A stretch of 64,000 nucleotides of DNA, taken from Eleftheria terrae (GTDB lineage: Bacteria; Pseudomonadota; Gammaproteobacteria; Burkholderiales; Burkholderiaceae_C). The translations under genes were made by a program, and so were the position numbers. Shown here in pieces: positions 22,253 to 30,911 of this stretch (positions are counted from its first letter, which is position 1; the number at the start of each line of letters is the position of its first letter). The stretch is taken from assembly GCF_030419005.1 (NCBI RefSeq), contig NZ_CP106951.1, positions 558,001 through 622,000 on the forward strand, in the 5' to 3' direction. The notes below the pieces were generated by a model. It made no database searches. It was not told where the DNA came from and was given only the letters and a program-made list of their open reading frames with translations.

Positions 22253-23074
22253 TCAGTGCGACATCAGCACCGGCAGGTCCATGTGGGCGAACATGCTGCG
22301 GGTGGCACCGCCCAGCATGAACTCACGCAGCCGACTGTGACCCCAGGCGCCCATCACCAGCAGGTCCGCACCCATCTGCCGGGCCTCGCCGAGCAGCGCC
22401 TTGCCGGCCTCTTGCTGGGTGAGGATGCGGCGGCTGACGGCCGGCACGCCATGCCGCTGCAGCCATTCGCAGCTCTGTGCCATCTGCTGCTCGGGCACCG
22501 CCGCGTCGCTGCCGGCCTGGTCGAGAAACACCAGCTCCACGCGCTGGGCCTGGGCAAGCAGGGGTAACGCATCGGACAAGGCGCGCGCCGATTCACGGCT
22601 GTGGTTCCAGGCCACCAGCACCTGCTGGCCGGCGTCGGCGCATTCGCCGTGGCGCGGCACGATGAGCACCGGTCGCCCCGACATCATCAGGAGTTGCTGA
22701 GGAAAGTCGGCCGCGGTGCCGTCGCTCTGGCTCACCACGGCGAGGTCGCTGTTGCGGGCGTGAAGCACCATCGACGCCAGCGGGTCGGCCTCATGCACAC
22801 GTGCCTCGAAGGATGGCAGGCCACTCTGGTGGACCTGCGCCTCGAAGCGCTCCGCGACACCACGCGCCCGCATCTGCAGGGTCTGCATCGTGCGCTGCGC
22901 CTGCTGCACGGCGCCCAGGGCGCCTCCCGGCTGGTTGGATTCCTCGATCCAGCCGGTGGGTGCCAGCCCGATCAGGTGGCTCTGCTGGCGCATCGCCAGC
23001 CGCGCGGCGAGCGCCACGCGCGTGCCACAGCGAGGCGTGTCGTCGAGGTGGACCAGCAAGGTGCGGTAAGGCAT
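22253..23074 (-). CDS. Universal stress protein, tandem UspA domains
   Basis: Cytoplasmic stress protein of 273 residues, the size of a double-Usp protein. Domain 1 starts MPYRTLLVHLDDTPRCGTRV and domain 2 starts near residue 150 (QQVLVAWNHSRESARAL). The second domain keeps the ATP-binding signature GADLLVMGAWGHSRLREFMLGG, then TRSMFAH and PVLMSH, while domain 1 is degenerate. The frame is open for 1.5 kb upstream of the ATG, but the upstream translation is Arg/Gly/Ala-rich antisense-type sequence. It lies 167 bases downstream of the bactofilin-like gene on the same strand. Confidence 0.9.
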   Translation of the reverse strand: MPYRTLLVHLDDTPRCGTRVALAARLAMRQQSHLIGLAPTGWIEESNQPGGALGAVQQAQRTMQTLQMRARGVAERFEAQVHQSGLPSFEARVHEADPLASMVLHARNSDLAVVSQSDGTAADFPQQLLMMSGRPVLIVPRHGECADAGQQVLVAWNHSRESARALSDALPLLAQAQRVELVFLDQAGSDAAVPEQQMAQSCEWLQRHGVPAVSRRILTQQEAGKALLGEARQMGADLLVMGAWGHSRLREFMLGGATRSMFAHMDLPVLMSH

Positions 23075-23241
23075 GGCGCAAGGCGTGGGCGAAACACCTG
23101 ACGATGGTGGCACGGGCGCAGCGGCCGTGGCTTGAGCAAGGTCAAGACGGCCGGCCCCGAGCCGGCGGTGGCCGTGACGCCCGGCGAGCGGCTGATCGCC
23201 GCGATGCCAGCCGCCGGCCGGGTGGCCGCCGGCCGGGCGCC

Positions 23242-24435
23242 TCACGCCGGCCGGGGGGCGTAGCGGGCGGCTAGGCCACCCAGTCCCCACATCAGGGCCA
23301 GCAGCGCCGTCAAGCCGCCGAGCACCGGCAGCCATGTCACCAGCGCGAGCAGCAGCAGCGCCAGCGCCAGGCCGGCGATGCGCCAGGGCGGCGTCAGCGC
23401 GCCGCCCTGGCGCAGTGCCTGCGCGATATGGTCGCCCAGCAAGCCGGCCACCACCAGGTAGCCTGCCAGCAAGGCCAGCAGGTAGGCCGCCAGCAGGACC
23501 AGCGCCAGAGGGGCGCCGACGATGCTCGCCATCAACAGCACGGCCAGCACCGGCGTCGCGCAGAACAGCACCGCCCCAAGCAGCAGGCTGCGCCACGGCG
23601 ACTGGAGCAAGCGCTGCTGTGCAGCGTGGGCCGCCTGGGGAAACAACAAGACCCAGCCCGTGCCCAGGATCACCAGGCCCAGCAGCCAGCCCAGCCAGGC
23701 GAGGGCGGCCAGCAACCCCGGCAGGCCGGGTGCCGTCGGGTCGCCGCCCGGCAGCCCACCCGGCTCGCGCACCGTGCGGCCGCGCACCTGGGCGCCGGGG
23801 TCGACTTCGATCTCGCGCGCGCTGGCGTAGCTCAGGCTGCCGCCGATGCGGGCACCGGGCAGCACCCGCACCCGGCGCGCGGTCACGTGCACGTCGCCGG
23901 CGATGTCGCCACCGATGCGGACCGTGCCGGCATAGATCTTCACGTCGCCGCCCAGCTTGCCGCCCAGCAGCACCTCGCCGGCGGTGAGCCAGGTGCGCCC
24001 GCCGACCTCGGTGCCCGGCCCGAGGGCGACCTGGCCGGCCACCAGGTGGGCGTCGCCGCCGATGCGGCTGTCGATGTACGCGCGGCCAGCAGCCACCCGC
24101 AGGTCTCGGCCCACTGCCGCACCGGCCTGCAGTTCCGCCGCGGCGATCGCGGCATCGCCGCTCACCGGCTCGTCGATGCGCACCGACGCGCCGGCCAGGA
24201 AGGCGTCGCCAGCCACCGCCTGCGACAGGCGGACCCGCGCCGCGGCGGCATACACATCGTTCGGCGGACTGCCTTCCAGCACGGGCGCGAGGCCATCGTC
24301 GCTGGCGGCCCAGCAGCCGAAGCCCGCCAGCCACATGCCCAATGCCAGGCCTGCCGCAGCGCCTGCCTGCCATGGCGGGCGGTGGCGGCCGGCGGGCGTG
24401 GCACGGTGTTCTTCTTCGTGCGTGTTCGGCGACAT
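23242..24435 (-). CDS. Bactofilin-like polymer-forming membrane protein
   Basis: Protein of 397 residues with an N-terminal hydrophobic segment (AGAAAGLALGMWLAGFGCWA). A right-handed beta-helix-like region follows (about 60-215), made of short Gly/Val/Ala repeats (VSGDAAIAA, IGGDAHLVAGQ, LGGDVKIYAGT, IAGDVHVTA) as in polymer-forming/bactofilin-type domains. Four to five hydrophobic helices (about 245-390) make the C-terminus membrane-embedded. Proteins of this architecture are common but uncharacterised; a scaffold or envelope role is likely. ATG 24435 is the chosen start. The gene is divergent from the aromatic-acid operon. Confidence 0.72.
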   Translation of the reverse strand: MSPNTHEEEHRATPAGRHRPPWQAGAAAGLALGMWLAGFGCWAASDDGLAPVLEGSPPNDVYAAAARVRLSQAVAGDAFLAGASVRIDEPVSGDAAIAAAELQAGAAVGRDLRVAAGRAYIDSRIGGDAHLVAGQVALGPGTEVGGRTWLTAGEVLLGGKLGGDVKIYAGTVRIGGDIAGDVHVTARRVRVLPGARIGGSLSYASAREIEVDPGAQVRGRTVREPGGLPGGDPTAPGLPGLLAALAWLGWLLGLVILGTGWVLLFPQAAHAAQQRLLQSPWRSLLLGAVLFCATPVLAVLLMASIVGAPLALVLLAAYLLALLAGYLVVAGLLGDHIAQALRQGGALTPPWRIAGLALALLLLALVTWLPVLGGLTALLALMWGLGGLAARYAPRPA

Positions 24436-24743
24436 GCTTCCTCCCGGCGCGGTCTGGCAGGACTGCCAGACCCTGGTGTGCTGCCCCGGTGTGCAGCCGG
24501 GGACAGCGGCATCCACCCGGTATAGCCGCAAGCCCCTGCTTTCGCCAGTGCATGGAGATGAGACCCGCTTGGGGGTGAACGTCACGCTGCGATCTCTGCA
24601 GGGGCGCCTTGCCAGCGGTGGGTCCTGCCACTAAACTGCTTTAGCGCTAAACAATTTAGTTTGTGCGCAGTTGCCGTGTTTCAGTTGCCGTGATCCGCGA
24701 CGCAGGGCCGCCGGGGCCTGTGACGCCTGCCTTCGGAGCGCTC
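24436..24743. other. Divergent intergenic region carrying the catabolic-operon promoter
   Basis: About 310 bases between the bactofilin-like gene and the aromatic-CoA operon. It contains the promoter and palindrome annotated separately at 24609-24660. The mRNA leader before ATG 24744 would be about 100 bases. A weak Shine-Dalgarno-like CGGAGCG lies just before the start. Confidence 0.5.
24609..24660 (+). promoter_or_regulatory. Predicted sigma70-type promoter overlapped by a nested palindromic operator
   Basis: A -35-like TTGCCA (24609-24614) and a -10-like TAAACT (24632-24637) are separated by 17 bases. A perfect 12-bp palindrome TTTAGCGCTAAA (24640-24651) sits at the expected transcription start. 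It is flanked by an outer inverted repeat ACTAAA (24630-24635) / TTTAGT (24655-24660). MarR-family dimers bind palindromes of this size, and a MarR gene is third in the operon, so autoregulation with derepression by an aryl-CoA ligand is the obvious model (inference). Confidence 0.65.
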
Positions 24744-27086
24744 ATGAACATCGTCTGCATCGGCGGCGGCCCGGCCGGGTTGTACTTCGCACTGTTGATG
24801 AAGCAGCAGGACCCGCGCCATGAGGTCACCGTGGTCGAGCGCAACCGGCGCGACGACACCTTTGGCTGGGGCGTGGTCTTCTCCGACCAGACCCTGGGCC
24901 GCCTGCAGGCGGCCGACCCGCCGAGCGCCGCGCAGATCCTCGGCAGCTTCAAGCACTGGGACGACATCGAGGTGCACATCCGCGGGCGGGTGCTGCGCTC
25001 CGGTGGCCACGGCTTTTGTGGCATCGGCCGCAAACGGCTGCTGCAGATCCTGCAAGAGCGCTGCGAGCAACTCGGCGTTCGGCTGCAGTTCGAGACCGAG
25101 GTGGAGAGCCTGGCTGCCTATGCCCATGCCGATCTGGTGATTGCCAGCGACGGCCTCAACAGCCGCCTGCGCAGTCGCCATGCCGACGTCTTCCAGCCCG
25201 ACATCGACTTGCGGCATTGCCGTTTTGTCTGGCTCGGCACACAGCAGCGCTTCGACGCCTTCACCTTCCTGTTCGAAGCCACCGAATGGGGTTGGTTCCA
25301 GGCCCATGCCTACCGCTTCGACGACACCCATTCGACCTTCATCGTCGAGACACCCGAGCGGGTGTGGCAGCGGGCCGGCCTGCACGAGATGGACAAGCCG
25401 GCCTCCATTGCCTTCTGCGAACGCTTGTTTGCGCGCGCCCTGGGCGGCCATGCGCTGATCTCCAACGCGGCCCACTTGCGCGGTTCGGCACAGTGGATCC
25501 GTTTTCCGCGCGTGGTGTGCCGCCGTTGGGTGCATGAGGAGGGCAGCGTGCCGCTGGTGCTGATGGGGGACGCAGCGCACACCGCGCATTTTTCGATCGG
25601 CAGCGGCACCAAGCTCGCCCTGGAAGACGCGATCGAGCTGGCCCAGTGCATCGGCGCCGCACCTGGTGACCTGCAAGGCGCGCTGCAGGCCTACGAGGCG
25701 CTGCGCCGCACCGAGGTGGCCCGCCTGCAGAACGCGGCCCGCAACTCCACCGAGTGGTTCGAGAACGTCGAACGCTACGCCGGCCTGCCGCCCGAGCAGT
25801 TCGCCTATTCGCTGCTGACACGCAGCCAGCGCATCAGCCACGAGAACCTGCGGCTGCGCGATGCCACCTACGTCGAGGCGCACGAACGCTGGCTGGCACA
25901 GCGCAGCGGCGCCCAGGCGGCCGGCGGCCAGCGCCCGCCGCCGCCCATGTTCACCCCCTACACGGTGCGCGGCCTCACGCTGAAGAACCGGGTGGTCGTT
26001 TCGCCGATGGCGCAGTACTCGTGCGCCGACGGGATGCCGGGCGACTACCACCTGGCCCACCTGGGCGCGCGCGCCATGGGCGGCGCTGCCCTTGTCATGG
26101 CCGAGATGACCTGCGTGTCACCCGAGGCCCGCATCACCCCCGGTTGTCCCGGCCTGTGGAGCGACGCGCAGCGCGATGCCTGGAAGCGCATCGTCGACTT
26201 CGTGCATGGCCAGACCGATGCCCACATCGGCATCCAGCTCGGCCATGCCGGCGCCAAGGGCTCCACCCGGGTGGCGTGGGACGGCATCGACCTGCCGCTG
26301 GCCGAGGGCAACTGGCCGCTGGTGTCGGCCTCGCCGCAGCAATACCTGGAGGGCGTCAGCGCCTGGGCTCGCGAGATCACGGAGGCCGAGATGGCCCAGG
26401 TGCTCGAGCAGTTCGTGGCTGCCGCACGGCGGGCGGCCGAAGCCGGTTTCGACTGGCTGGAGCTGCATTGCGCCCACGGCTACCTGCTGTCGTCCTTCAT
26501 CTCCCCATTGACCAACCGCCGCACGGACGCCTGGGGCGGCACGCTGGAGCGGCGGCTGCGCTGGCCGCTACAGGTGTTCCGCGCGGTGCGGGAGGTCTGG
26601 CCGGCAGCCCGGCCCATCTCGGTGCGCATCTCCGCCCACGACTGGGTCGAGGGGGGCATCGGGCCCGACGACGCGGTGCAGATCGCACGGGCCTTCAAGG
26701 CAGCCGGCGCCGACCTGATCGACTGTTCCTCCGGCCAGGTCAGCAAGCGTGAGCAGCCGGTGTACGGCCGCATGTTCCAGACGCCGTTCGCCGATCGCAT
26801 TCGCAACGAAGCGGGCATTGCGACCATCGCGGTCGGCGCGATCACCGAGGCCGACCAGGTGAACAGCATCATCGCCGCCGGCCGGGCGGACCTCTGCGCC
26901 GTGGCGCGGCCGCACCTGGCCAATCCTGCCTGGACCTTGCATGAAGCGGCCCGCATCGGCTACTTCGACTGGCCCTGGCCGGCGCAGTACCGGGCCGCGA
27001 AGGCGCAGCTCGAGCGCCAGTTCGAGCGCGAGCGAGCCGCCGCCCAGGCGGCCGCCGCCGCGTTGCCGCCGAAGGAAGCCGCATGA
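24744..27086 (+). CDS. 2-aminobenzoyl-CoA monooxygenase/reductase or salicylyl-CoA 5-hydroxylase (bifunctional flavoprotein)
   Basis: Cytoplasmic two-domain flavoenzyme of 780 residues. Residues 1-395 form an FAD-dependent aromatic hydroxylase: IGGGPAG at 6-12, a DG-type motif ([10 protein letters not shown]) and [14 protein letters not shown] for FAD binding. Residues 402-760 are an old-yellow-enzyme FMN domain ([50 protein letters not shown]). This exact fusion is known from Azoarcus 2-aminobenzoyl-CoA monooxygenase/reductase and is annotated in many Burkholderiales as salicylyl-CoA 5-hydroxylase/oxidoreductase. It starts a six-gene operon and overlaps the SDR gene by 4 bases. The substrate choice (2-aminobenzoyl- versus salicylyl-CoA) is not decided by motif. 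Confidence 0.88.
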   Translation: MNIVCIGGGPAGLYFALLMKQQDPRHEVTVVERNRRDDTFGWGVVFSDQTLGRLQAADPPSAAQILGSFKHWDDIEVHIRGRVLRSGGHGFCGIGRKRLLQILQERCEQLGVRLQFETEVESLAAYAHADLVIASDGLNSRLRSRHADVFQPDIDLRHCRFVWLGTQQRFDAFTFLFEATEWGWFQAHAYRFDDTHSTFIVETPERVWQRAGLHEMDKPASIAFCERLFARALGGHALISNAAHLRGSAQWIRFPRVVCRRWVHEEGSVPLVLMGDAAHTAHFSIGSGTKLALEDAIELAQCIGAAPGDLQGALQAYEALRRTEVARLQNAARNSTEWFENVERYAGLPPEQFAYSLLTRSQRISHENLRLRDATYVEAHERWLAQRSGAQAAGGQRPPPPMFTPYTVRGLTLKNRVVVSPMAQYSCADGMPGDYHLAHLGARAMGGAALVMAEMTCVSPEARITPGCPGLWSDAQRDAWKRIVDFVHGQTDAHIGIQLGHAGAKGSTRVAWDGIDLPLAEGNWPLVSASPQQYLEGVSAWAREITEAEMAQVLEQFVAAARRAAEAGFDWLELHCAHGYLLSSFISPLTNRRTDAWGGTLERRLRWPLQVFRAVREVWPAARPISVRISAHDWVEGGIGPDDAVQIARAFKAAGADLIDCSSGQVSKREQPVYGRMFQTPFADRIRNEAGIATIAVGAITEADQVNSIIAAGRADLCAVARPHLANPAWTLHEAARIGYFDWPWPAQYRAAKAQLERQFERERAAAQAAAAALPPKEAA

Positions 27087-27862
27087 GCCGCGCCTTGCCG
27101 CTGCAGGGCCGGCATGCGGTGGTCACGGGCGCCGCACGCGGCATCGGGGCGGCCATCGCCCATGCGCTGGCCGCCCAGGGTGCCCAGCTGAGCCTGCTGG
27201 GCCGGCATGAGGACGGACTGCGCCGGCTGGCCGTTGCGCTGCCGGGCGGACCGCATGCGGTAGCAGTGGCCGATGTCAGCGAGCCGGCGCAGGTGCAGGC
27301 CGCCTTCACTGCCGCCCGCGAGGCACTCGGCCCGGTGCGCCTGCTGGTCAACAACGCCGGCCAGGCCGAGAGCGCTGCCTTTGGGGCCACTTCGCTGGCG
27401 CTGTGGCAGCGCATGCTGGCGGTGAACCTGACGGGCACCTTCCTGTGCACCCAGGCGGCGCTGCCCGACATGCAGGCGGCGGGCGCCGGCCGCATCGTCA
27501 ACATCGCCAGCACCGCCGCCCAGCGCGGCTATGCCTATGTCAGCGCCTATGCGGCCGCCAAGCACGGCGTGCTCGGCCTGACCCGTTCGCTCGCGCTGGA
27601 GCTGGCTCGCCAGGGCATCACCGTGAACGCCGTCTGCCCCGGCTACACCGACACCGAGCTGCTGGCCGGCAGCGTCGAGCGCCTGGTGCAGCGCACCGGC
27701 CGCAGCGCCGAGCAGGCAAGGGCGGTGTTTGCCGCCGCCAATCCGCAACAACGCCTGGTGCAGCCCCAGGAGGTGGCCGACGCGGTGCAGTGGCTCTGCA
27801 GCGACGCGGCCGCCGCGGTCACCGGGCAAGCCATTTCGGTGTCGGCAGGAGAAGTCATGTGA
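27083..27862 (+). CDS. SDR-family 3-hydroxyacyl-CoA dehydrogenase-like oxidoreductase
   Basis: NAD(P)-dependent short-chain dehydrogenase of 259 residues. It shows TGAARGIG (about 14-21), NNAG, and the catalytic YAAAK (Y156, K160) with the upstream Ser region [10 protein letters not shown]. The C-terminus ([14 protein letters not shown]) is usual for the family. In this operon it would oxidise a hydroxyacyl-CoA made by the hydratase during ring-product degradation. ATG overlaps the upstream TGA (ATGA). The downstream MarR gene starts with GTG across its stop. Confidence 0.88.
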   Translation: MSRALPLQGRHAVVTGAARGIGAAIAHALAAQGAQLSLLGRHEDGLRRLAVALPGGPHAVAVADVSEPAQVQAAFTAAREALGPVRLLVNNAGQAESAAFGATSLALWQRMLAVNLTGTFLCTQAALPDMQAAGAGRIVNIASTAAQRGYAYVSAYAAAKHGVLGLTRSLALELARQGITVNAVCPGYTDTELLAGSVERLVQRTGRSAEQARAVFAAANPQQRLVQPQEVADAVQWLCSDAAAAVTGQAISVSAGEVM

Positions 27863-28392
27863 AGCACACCGATCCTTCCCACGCGGTGCTGCGCGAAGCC
27901 CGCGAGCTGGGCCACGAGGCGCGTGCCGGCACCCAGGACCATGCAGCGCTCAAGCTGTGGCTGCGCATGCTCTCGTGCACCACGCAGGTCGAGGCCGAGA
28001 TCCGGCGCCGGTTGCGCAGCCGCTTCGGCGTGTCGCTGGCGCGCTTCGACTACATGGCCCAGCTCTACCGCCATCCCGAAGGCCTGAAGATGCGCGAGCT
28101 GTCGCGCAGCCTGATGGTCACCGGCGGCAACGTCACCGGCCTCACCGATGAGCTCGAACGCGATGCGCTGGTGATGCGCGAAAGCAGCCCGACCGACCGC
28201 CGCTCCTGGATCGTGCGGCTGACCCCGCGCGGGCGGCACACCTTCGAGGCCATGGCGGCGGAGCATGAGCAGTGGATCCTGTCCCTGTTCGGGCACCTGG
28301 ACGGCAAGGACCTGCAGCGCCTCTACACCCTGCTCGGAGAGCTGCGCGTGCAGCTGATCCGCAACGACACCCCCGGCGAGGAGAAAGCATGA
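27859..28392 (+). CDS. MarR-family transcriptional regulator
   Basis: Winged-helix repressor of 177 residues starting with GTG 27859, which overlaps the preceding stop by 4 bases. It has an N-terminal helical extension, then helices and the recognition core [20 protein letters not shown] (about residues 75-94). The wing contains the family's [14 protein letters not shown]. Aromatic catabolism MarR proteins usually bind the CoA-thioester inducer. Its likely target is the palindrome at 24630-24660. Being inside the operon, it would set a negative feedback loop. Confidence 0.9.
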   Translation: MKHTDPSHAVLREARELGHEARAGTQDHAALKLWLRMLSCTTQVEAEIRRRLRSRFGVSLARFDYMAQLYRHPEGLKMRELSRSLMVTGGNVTGLTDELERDALVMRESSPTDRRSWIVRLTPRGRHTFEAMAAEHEQWILSLFGHLDGKDLQRLYTLLGELRVQLIRNDTPGEEKA

Positions 28393-29297
28393 CTTCCGGC
28401 CCGCACATGGATCCCCCCGCATCCCCGGCGGGCGATTCCCCGCCCGATCGCCCCCGCATCGACCCGGCCCTGCTGGCCGGCAACCGCCGCCCGCTGGCCG
28501 GCTACCAGGCGCGTCACTTCCTGTTCGAGGCGAACGCCGGCGTGGCCACCGTCACGCTGAACCGCCCGGAGCGCAAGAACCCCTTGACCTTCGACGCCTA
28601 CGCCGAGCTGCGCGACTTGTTCCTGCAGCTGCGGCATGCGAGCGACCTGCATGCGGTGGTGCTGGCCGGGGCCGGCGGCAACTTCTGTTCCGGCGGCGAT
28701 GTGCACGAGATCATCGGCCCGCTGTTGCAGCTGAAGGCCCCGGAGCTGCTGATGTTCACCCGCATGACGGGCGACCTGGTGAAGGCCATGCGCGCCTGCC
28801 CGCAGCCCATCGTGGCGGCGGTGGACGGCGTGTGCGCCGGTGCCGGCGCCATTCTCGCGATGGCGTCCGACCTGCGGCTGGGCACCGCGCGCAGCCGCTG
28901 CGCCTTCCTGTTCAACCGGGTCGGCCTGGCCGGCTGCGACATGGGCGCCTGCGCCATGCTGCCGCGCATCGTCGGGCAGGGCAGGGCGGCCGAGCTGCTG
29001 TACACCGGCCGCTCCATGGGCGGCGAAGAAGGCGAGCGCTGGGGCTTCTACAACCGGCTGTGCGACCCCGATCGCCTGTTGTCCGACGCGCAGTCGCTGG
29101 CGGCCCAGCTGGCCGGTGGCCCGACCTTCGCCAACGCGCTGACGAAGGCGATGCTGCACCAGGAATGGGCCATGGGCATCGACCAGGCCATCGAGGCCGA
29201 GGCACAGGCGCAGGCGCTGTGCATGCTGACCGGCGACTTCGGCCGGGCCTACCAGGCGTTTGTGGCGCGGCAGGCGCCGGTGTTCCAGGGAGATTGA
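28389..29297 (+). CDS. Enoyl-CoA hydratase/isomerase family protein
   Basis: Crotonase-fold enzyme of 302 residues, longer than the usual 260 because of a Pro-rich N-terminus (about 45 residues). Core motifs: [20 protein letters not shown], the oxyanion-hole segments [15 protein letters not shown] and [17 protein letters not shown]. The second carboxylate region [21 protein letters not shown] has Asp at the usual catalytic-Glu neighbourhood. It would hydrate a cyclic or ring-opened enoyl-CoA in the aminobenzoyl/salicylyl-CoA route. ATG overlaps the MarR stop (ATGA). Confidence 0.87.
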   Translation: MTSGPHMDPPASPAGDSPPDRPRIDPALLAGNRRPLAGYQARHFLFEANAGVATVTLNRPERKNPLTFDAYAELRDLFLQLRHASDLHAVVLAGAGGNFCSGGDVHEIIGPLLQLKAPELLMFTRMTGDLVKAMRACPQPIVAAVDGVCAGAGAILAMASDLRLGTARSRCAFLFNRVGLAGCDMGACAMLPRIVGQGRAAELLYTGRSMGGEEGERWGFYNRLCDPDRLLSDAQSLAAQLAGGPTFANALTKAMLHQEWAMGIDQAIEAEAQAQALCMLTGDFGRAYQAFVARQAPVFQGD

Positions 29298-29298
29298 G

Positions 29299-30468
29299 AT
29301 GGCTGGCTCGCCCGACTACCTCGACTGGCCGTTCTTCGACGAGGGGCACCGCCGGCTCGCGGCCGAGCTGGCCGACTGGGCCGACACCCAGCTGCCCGCC
29401 GCCCACGGCCCCGACGTGGATGCGGAATGCCGGGCGCTGGTGCGCCTGCTGGGCCGCGCCGGCTGGCTGGCGCACGTGGTGGCGGGGCGCGAATACGGCG
29501 GCGCGGCCGACCGCATCGACACCCGCACCCTCTGCCTGCTGCGCGAAGCCCTGGCCCGCCACAGCGGCCTGGCCGATTTCGCGCTGGCCATGCAGGGCCT
29601 GGGCTCCGGAGCCATCAGCCTGTGCGGCACGCCGGCCCAGAAGCAGGCCTGGCTGCCGCGCGTGGTCCGCGGTGAGGCGATTGCGGCGTTTGCGCTGTCG
29701 GAACCGCAGGCCGGCTCGGATGTCGCGGCCCTGTCCTGCCAGGCACGCGTGGAGGGCGACCATGCGGTGCTCGATGGCGAGAAGACCTGGATCTCCAATG
29801 GCGGCATTGCCGACTTCTATGTCGTGTTTGCGCGCAGCGGCGAGGCGCCGGGCTCGCGCGGCATTTCGGCCTTCATCGTCGCTGCCGACACCCCGGGGTT
29901 GCAGGTGGCCGAGCGCATCCAGGTGATGGCGCCGCATCCGCTCGCCCGGCTGCGCCTGCAGGACTGCCGGGTGCCGCTGTCGCAGCGCCTCGGCGAAGCC
30001 GGCGAAGGCTTCAAGATCGCGATGCGCACGCTCGACGTGTTCCGCACTTCGGTGGCTGCCGCCGCGCTCGGCTTTGCCCGCCGTGCCCTGGACGAAGCGC
30101 TGCAGCGCGCCACCAGCCGTCGCCTGTTCGATCACGCGCTGGCGGATTTCCAGCTGACGCAGGCGAAGCTGGCGCAGATGGCCACCACGCTCGACAGCGC
30201 GGCGCTGCTGACCTGGCGTGCCGCCTGGCAGCGCGACCAGGGCCGCAGCGTGACGATGGAAGCGGCCATGGCAAAACTGGCTGCCACCGAGGGCGCCCAG
30301 TACATCATCGACGCCGCGGTGCAGATCTGGGGCGGCCAGGGCGTGGTGAGCGGCCAGCAGGTGGAGCAGCTGTACCGCGAGATCCGCGCGCTGCGCATCT
30401 ATGAAGGGGCGAGCGAGGTGCAGCAGCTCATCATCGCCCGTGAACTGCTGAAAGCGAGGACCGCATGA
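29299..30468 (+). CDS. Acyl-CoA dehydrogenase family protein
   Basis: FAD-dependent acyl-CoA dehydrogenase of 389 residues, the standard length. N-terminal helical domain, then the FAD-binding strands [19 protein letters not shown] and [20 protein letters not shown]. The C-terminal helical domain carries QIWGGQGVV and [15 protein letters not shown], with E369 as candidate catalytic base. It follows the hydratase by one base and overlaps the RidA gene by 4 bases. The likely role is desaturation of an alicyclic CoA ester after ring reduction. Confidence 0.9.
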   Translation: MAGSPDYLDWPFFDEGHRRLAAELADWADTQLPAAHGPDVDAECRALVRLLGRAGWLAHVVAGREYGGAADRIDTRTLCLLREALARHSGLADFALAMQGLGSGAISLCGTPAQKQAWLPRVVRGEAIAAFALSEPQAGSDVAALSCQARVEGDHAVLDGEKTWISNGGIADFYVVFARSGEAPGSRGISAFIVAADTPGLQVAERIQVMAPHPLARLRLQDCRVPLSQRLGEAGEGFKIAMRTLDVFRTSVAAAALGFARRALDEALQRATSRRLFDHALADFQLTQAKLAQMATTLDSAALLTWRAAWQRDQGRSVTMEAAMAKLAATEGAQYIIDAAVQIWGGQGVVSGQQVEQLYREIRALRIYEGASEVQQLIIARELLKARTA

Positions 30469-30866
30469 ACCAGGTGCTCCTGCCGCCGGGCTGGCCGCGT
30501 CCACGGGGTTATGCCAATGGCGTGGTGGCTCGCGGCCGGCAGGTGTTCATCGCCGGCATGATCGGCTGGGACACCGAGGGCCGCTTCGCCAGCGACGACT
30601 TCGCCGAGCAGGCCGCCCAGGCGCTGCGCAACCTGGTGGCCGTGCTGCACGAGGCCGGCGGCCGGCCCGAGCACCTGGTGCGGCTGACGTGGTACGTGAC
30701 CGACAAGCGCGAATACCTCGCCGCCGGCCCGGCGCTCGGCCGGGCCTATCGCGACATCATCGGCGCCTACAACGCCGCGATGACCGCGGTCCAGGTGGTG
30801 GCGCTGATCGAAGACCGCGCCAAGGTGGAGATCGAGGCGACCGCCGTCATTCCCGATCCTGCTTGA
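30465..30866 (+). CDS. RidA (YjgF/UK114) family enamine/imine deaminase
   Basis: Small trimeric-type protein of 133 residues with family segments [20 protein letters not shown] and [14 protein letters not shown]. RidA proteins hydrolyse reactive enamines/imines to ketones and ammonia. Last gene of the operon. If the operon acts on 2-aminobenzoyl-CoA, the monooxygenase/reductase product is a cyclic enamine, so a RidA deaminase would fit chemically (inference). It ends convergently to the histidine kinase gene, with a 45-base gap. Confidence 0.87.
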   Translation: MNQVLLPPGWPRPRGYANGVVARGRQVFIAGMIGWDTEGRFASDDFAEQAAQALRNLVAVLHEAGGRPEHLVRLTWYVTDKREYLAAGPALGRAYRDIIGAYNAAMTAVQVVALIEDRAKVEIEATAVIPDPA

Positions 30867-30911
30867 GCCGGGCAGGGCGGGGGAGGGCCGGGGCCCGCCC
30901 TGCCGCGCGGC

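Noticed and set aside
23211..23250. Repeated GGCCGCCGGCCGGG near the end of the bactofilin-like gene
   Set aside because: Short GC-rich direct repeat that could pair, but no T-tract and too low complexity to call a terminator.
23074..24631. Apparent extension of the universal stress protein frame by about 500 codons
   Set aside because: The upstream part is an alternative frame of the bactofilin-like gene; the Usp domain begins exactly at ATG 23074.
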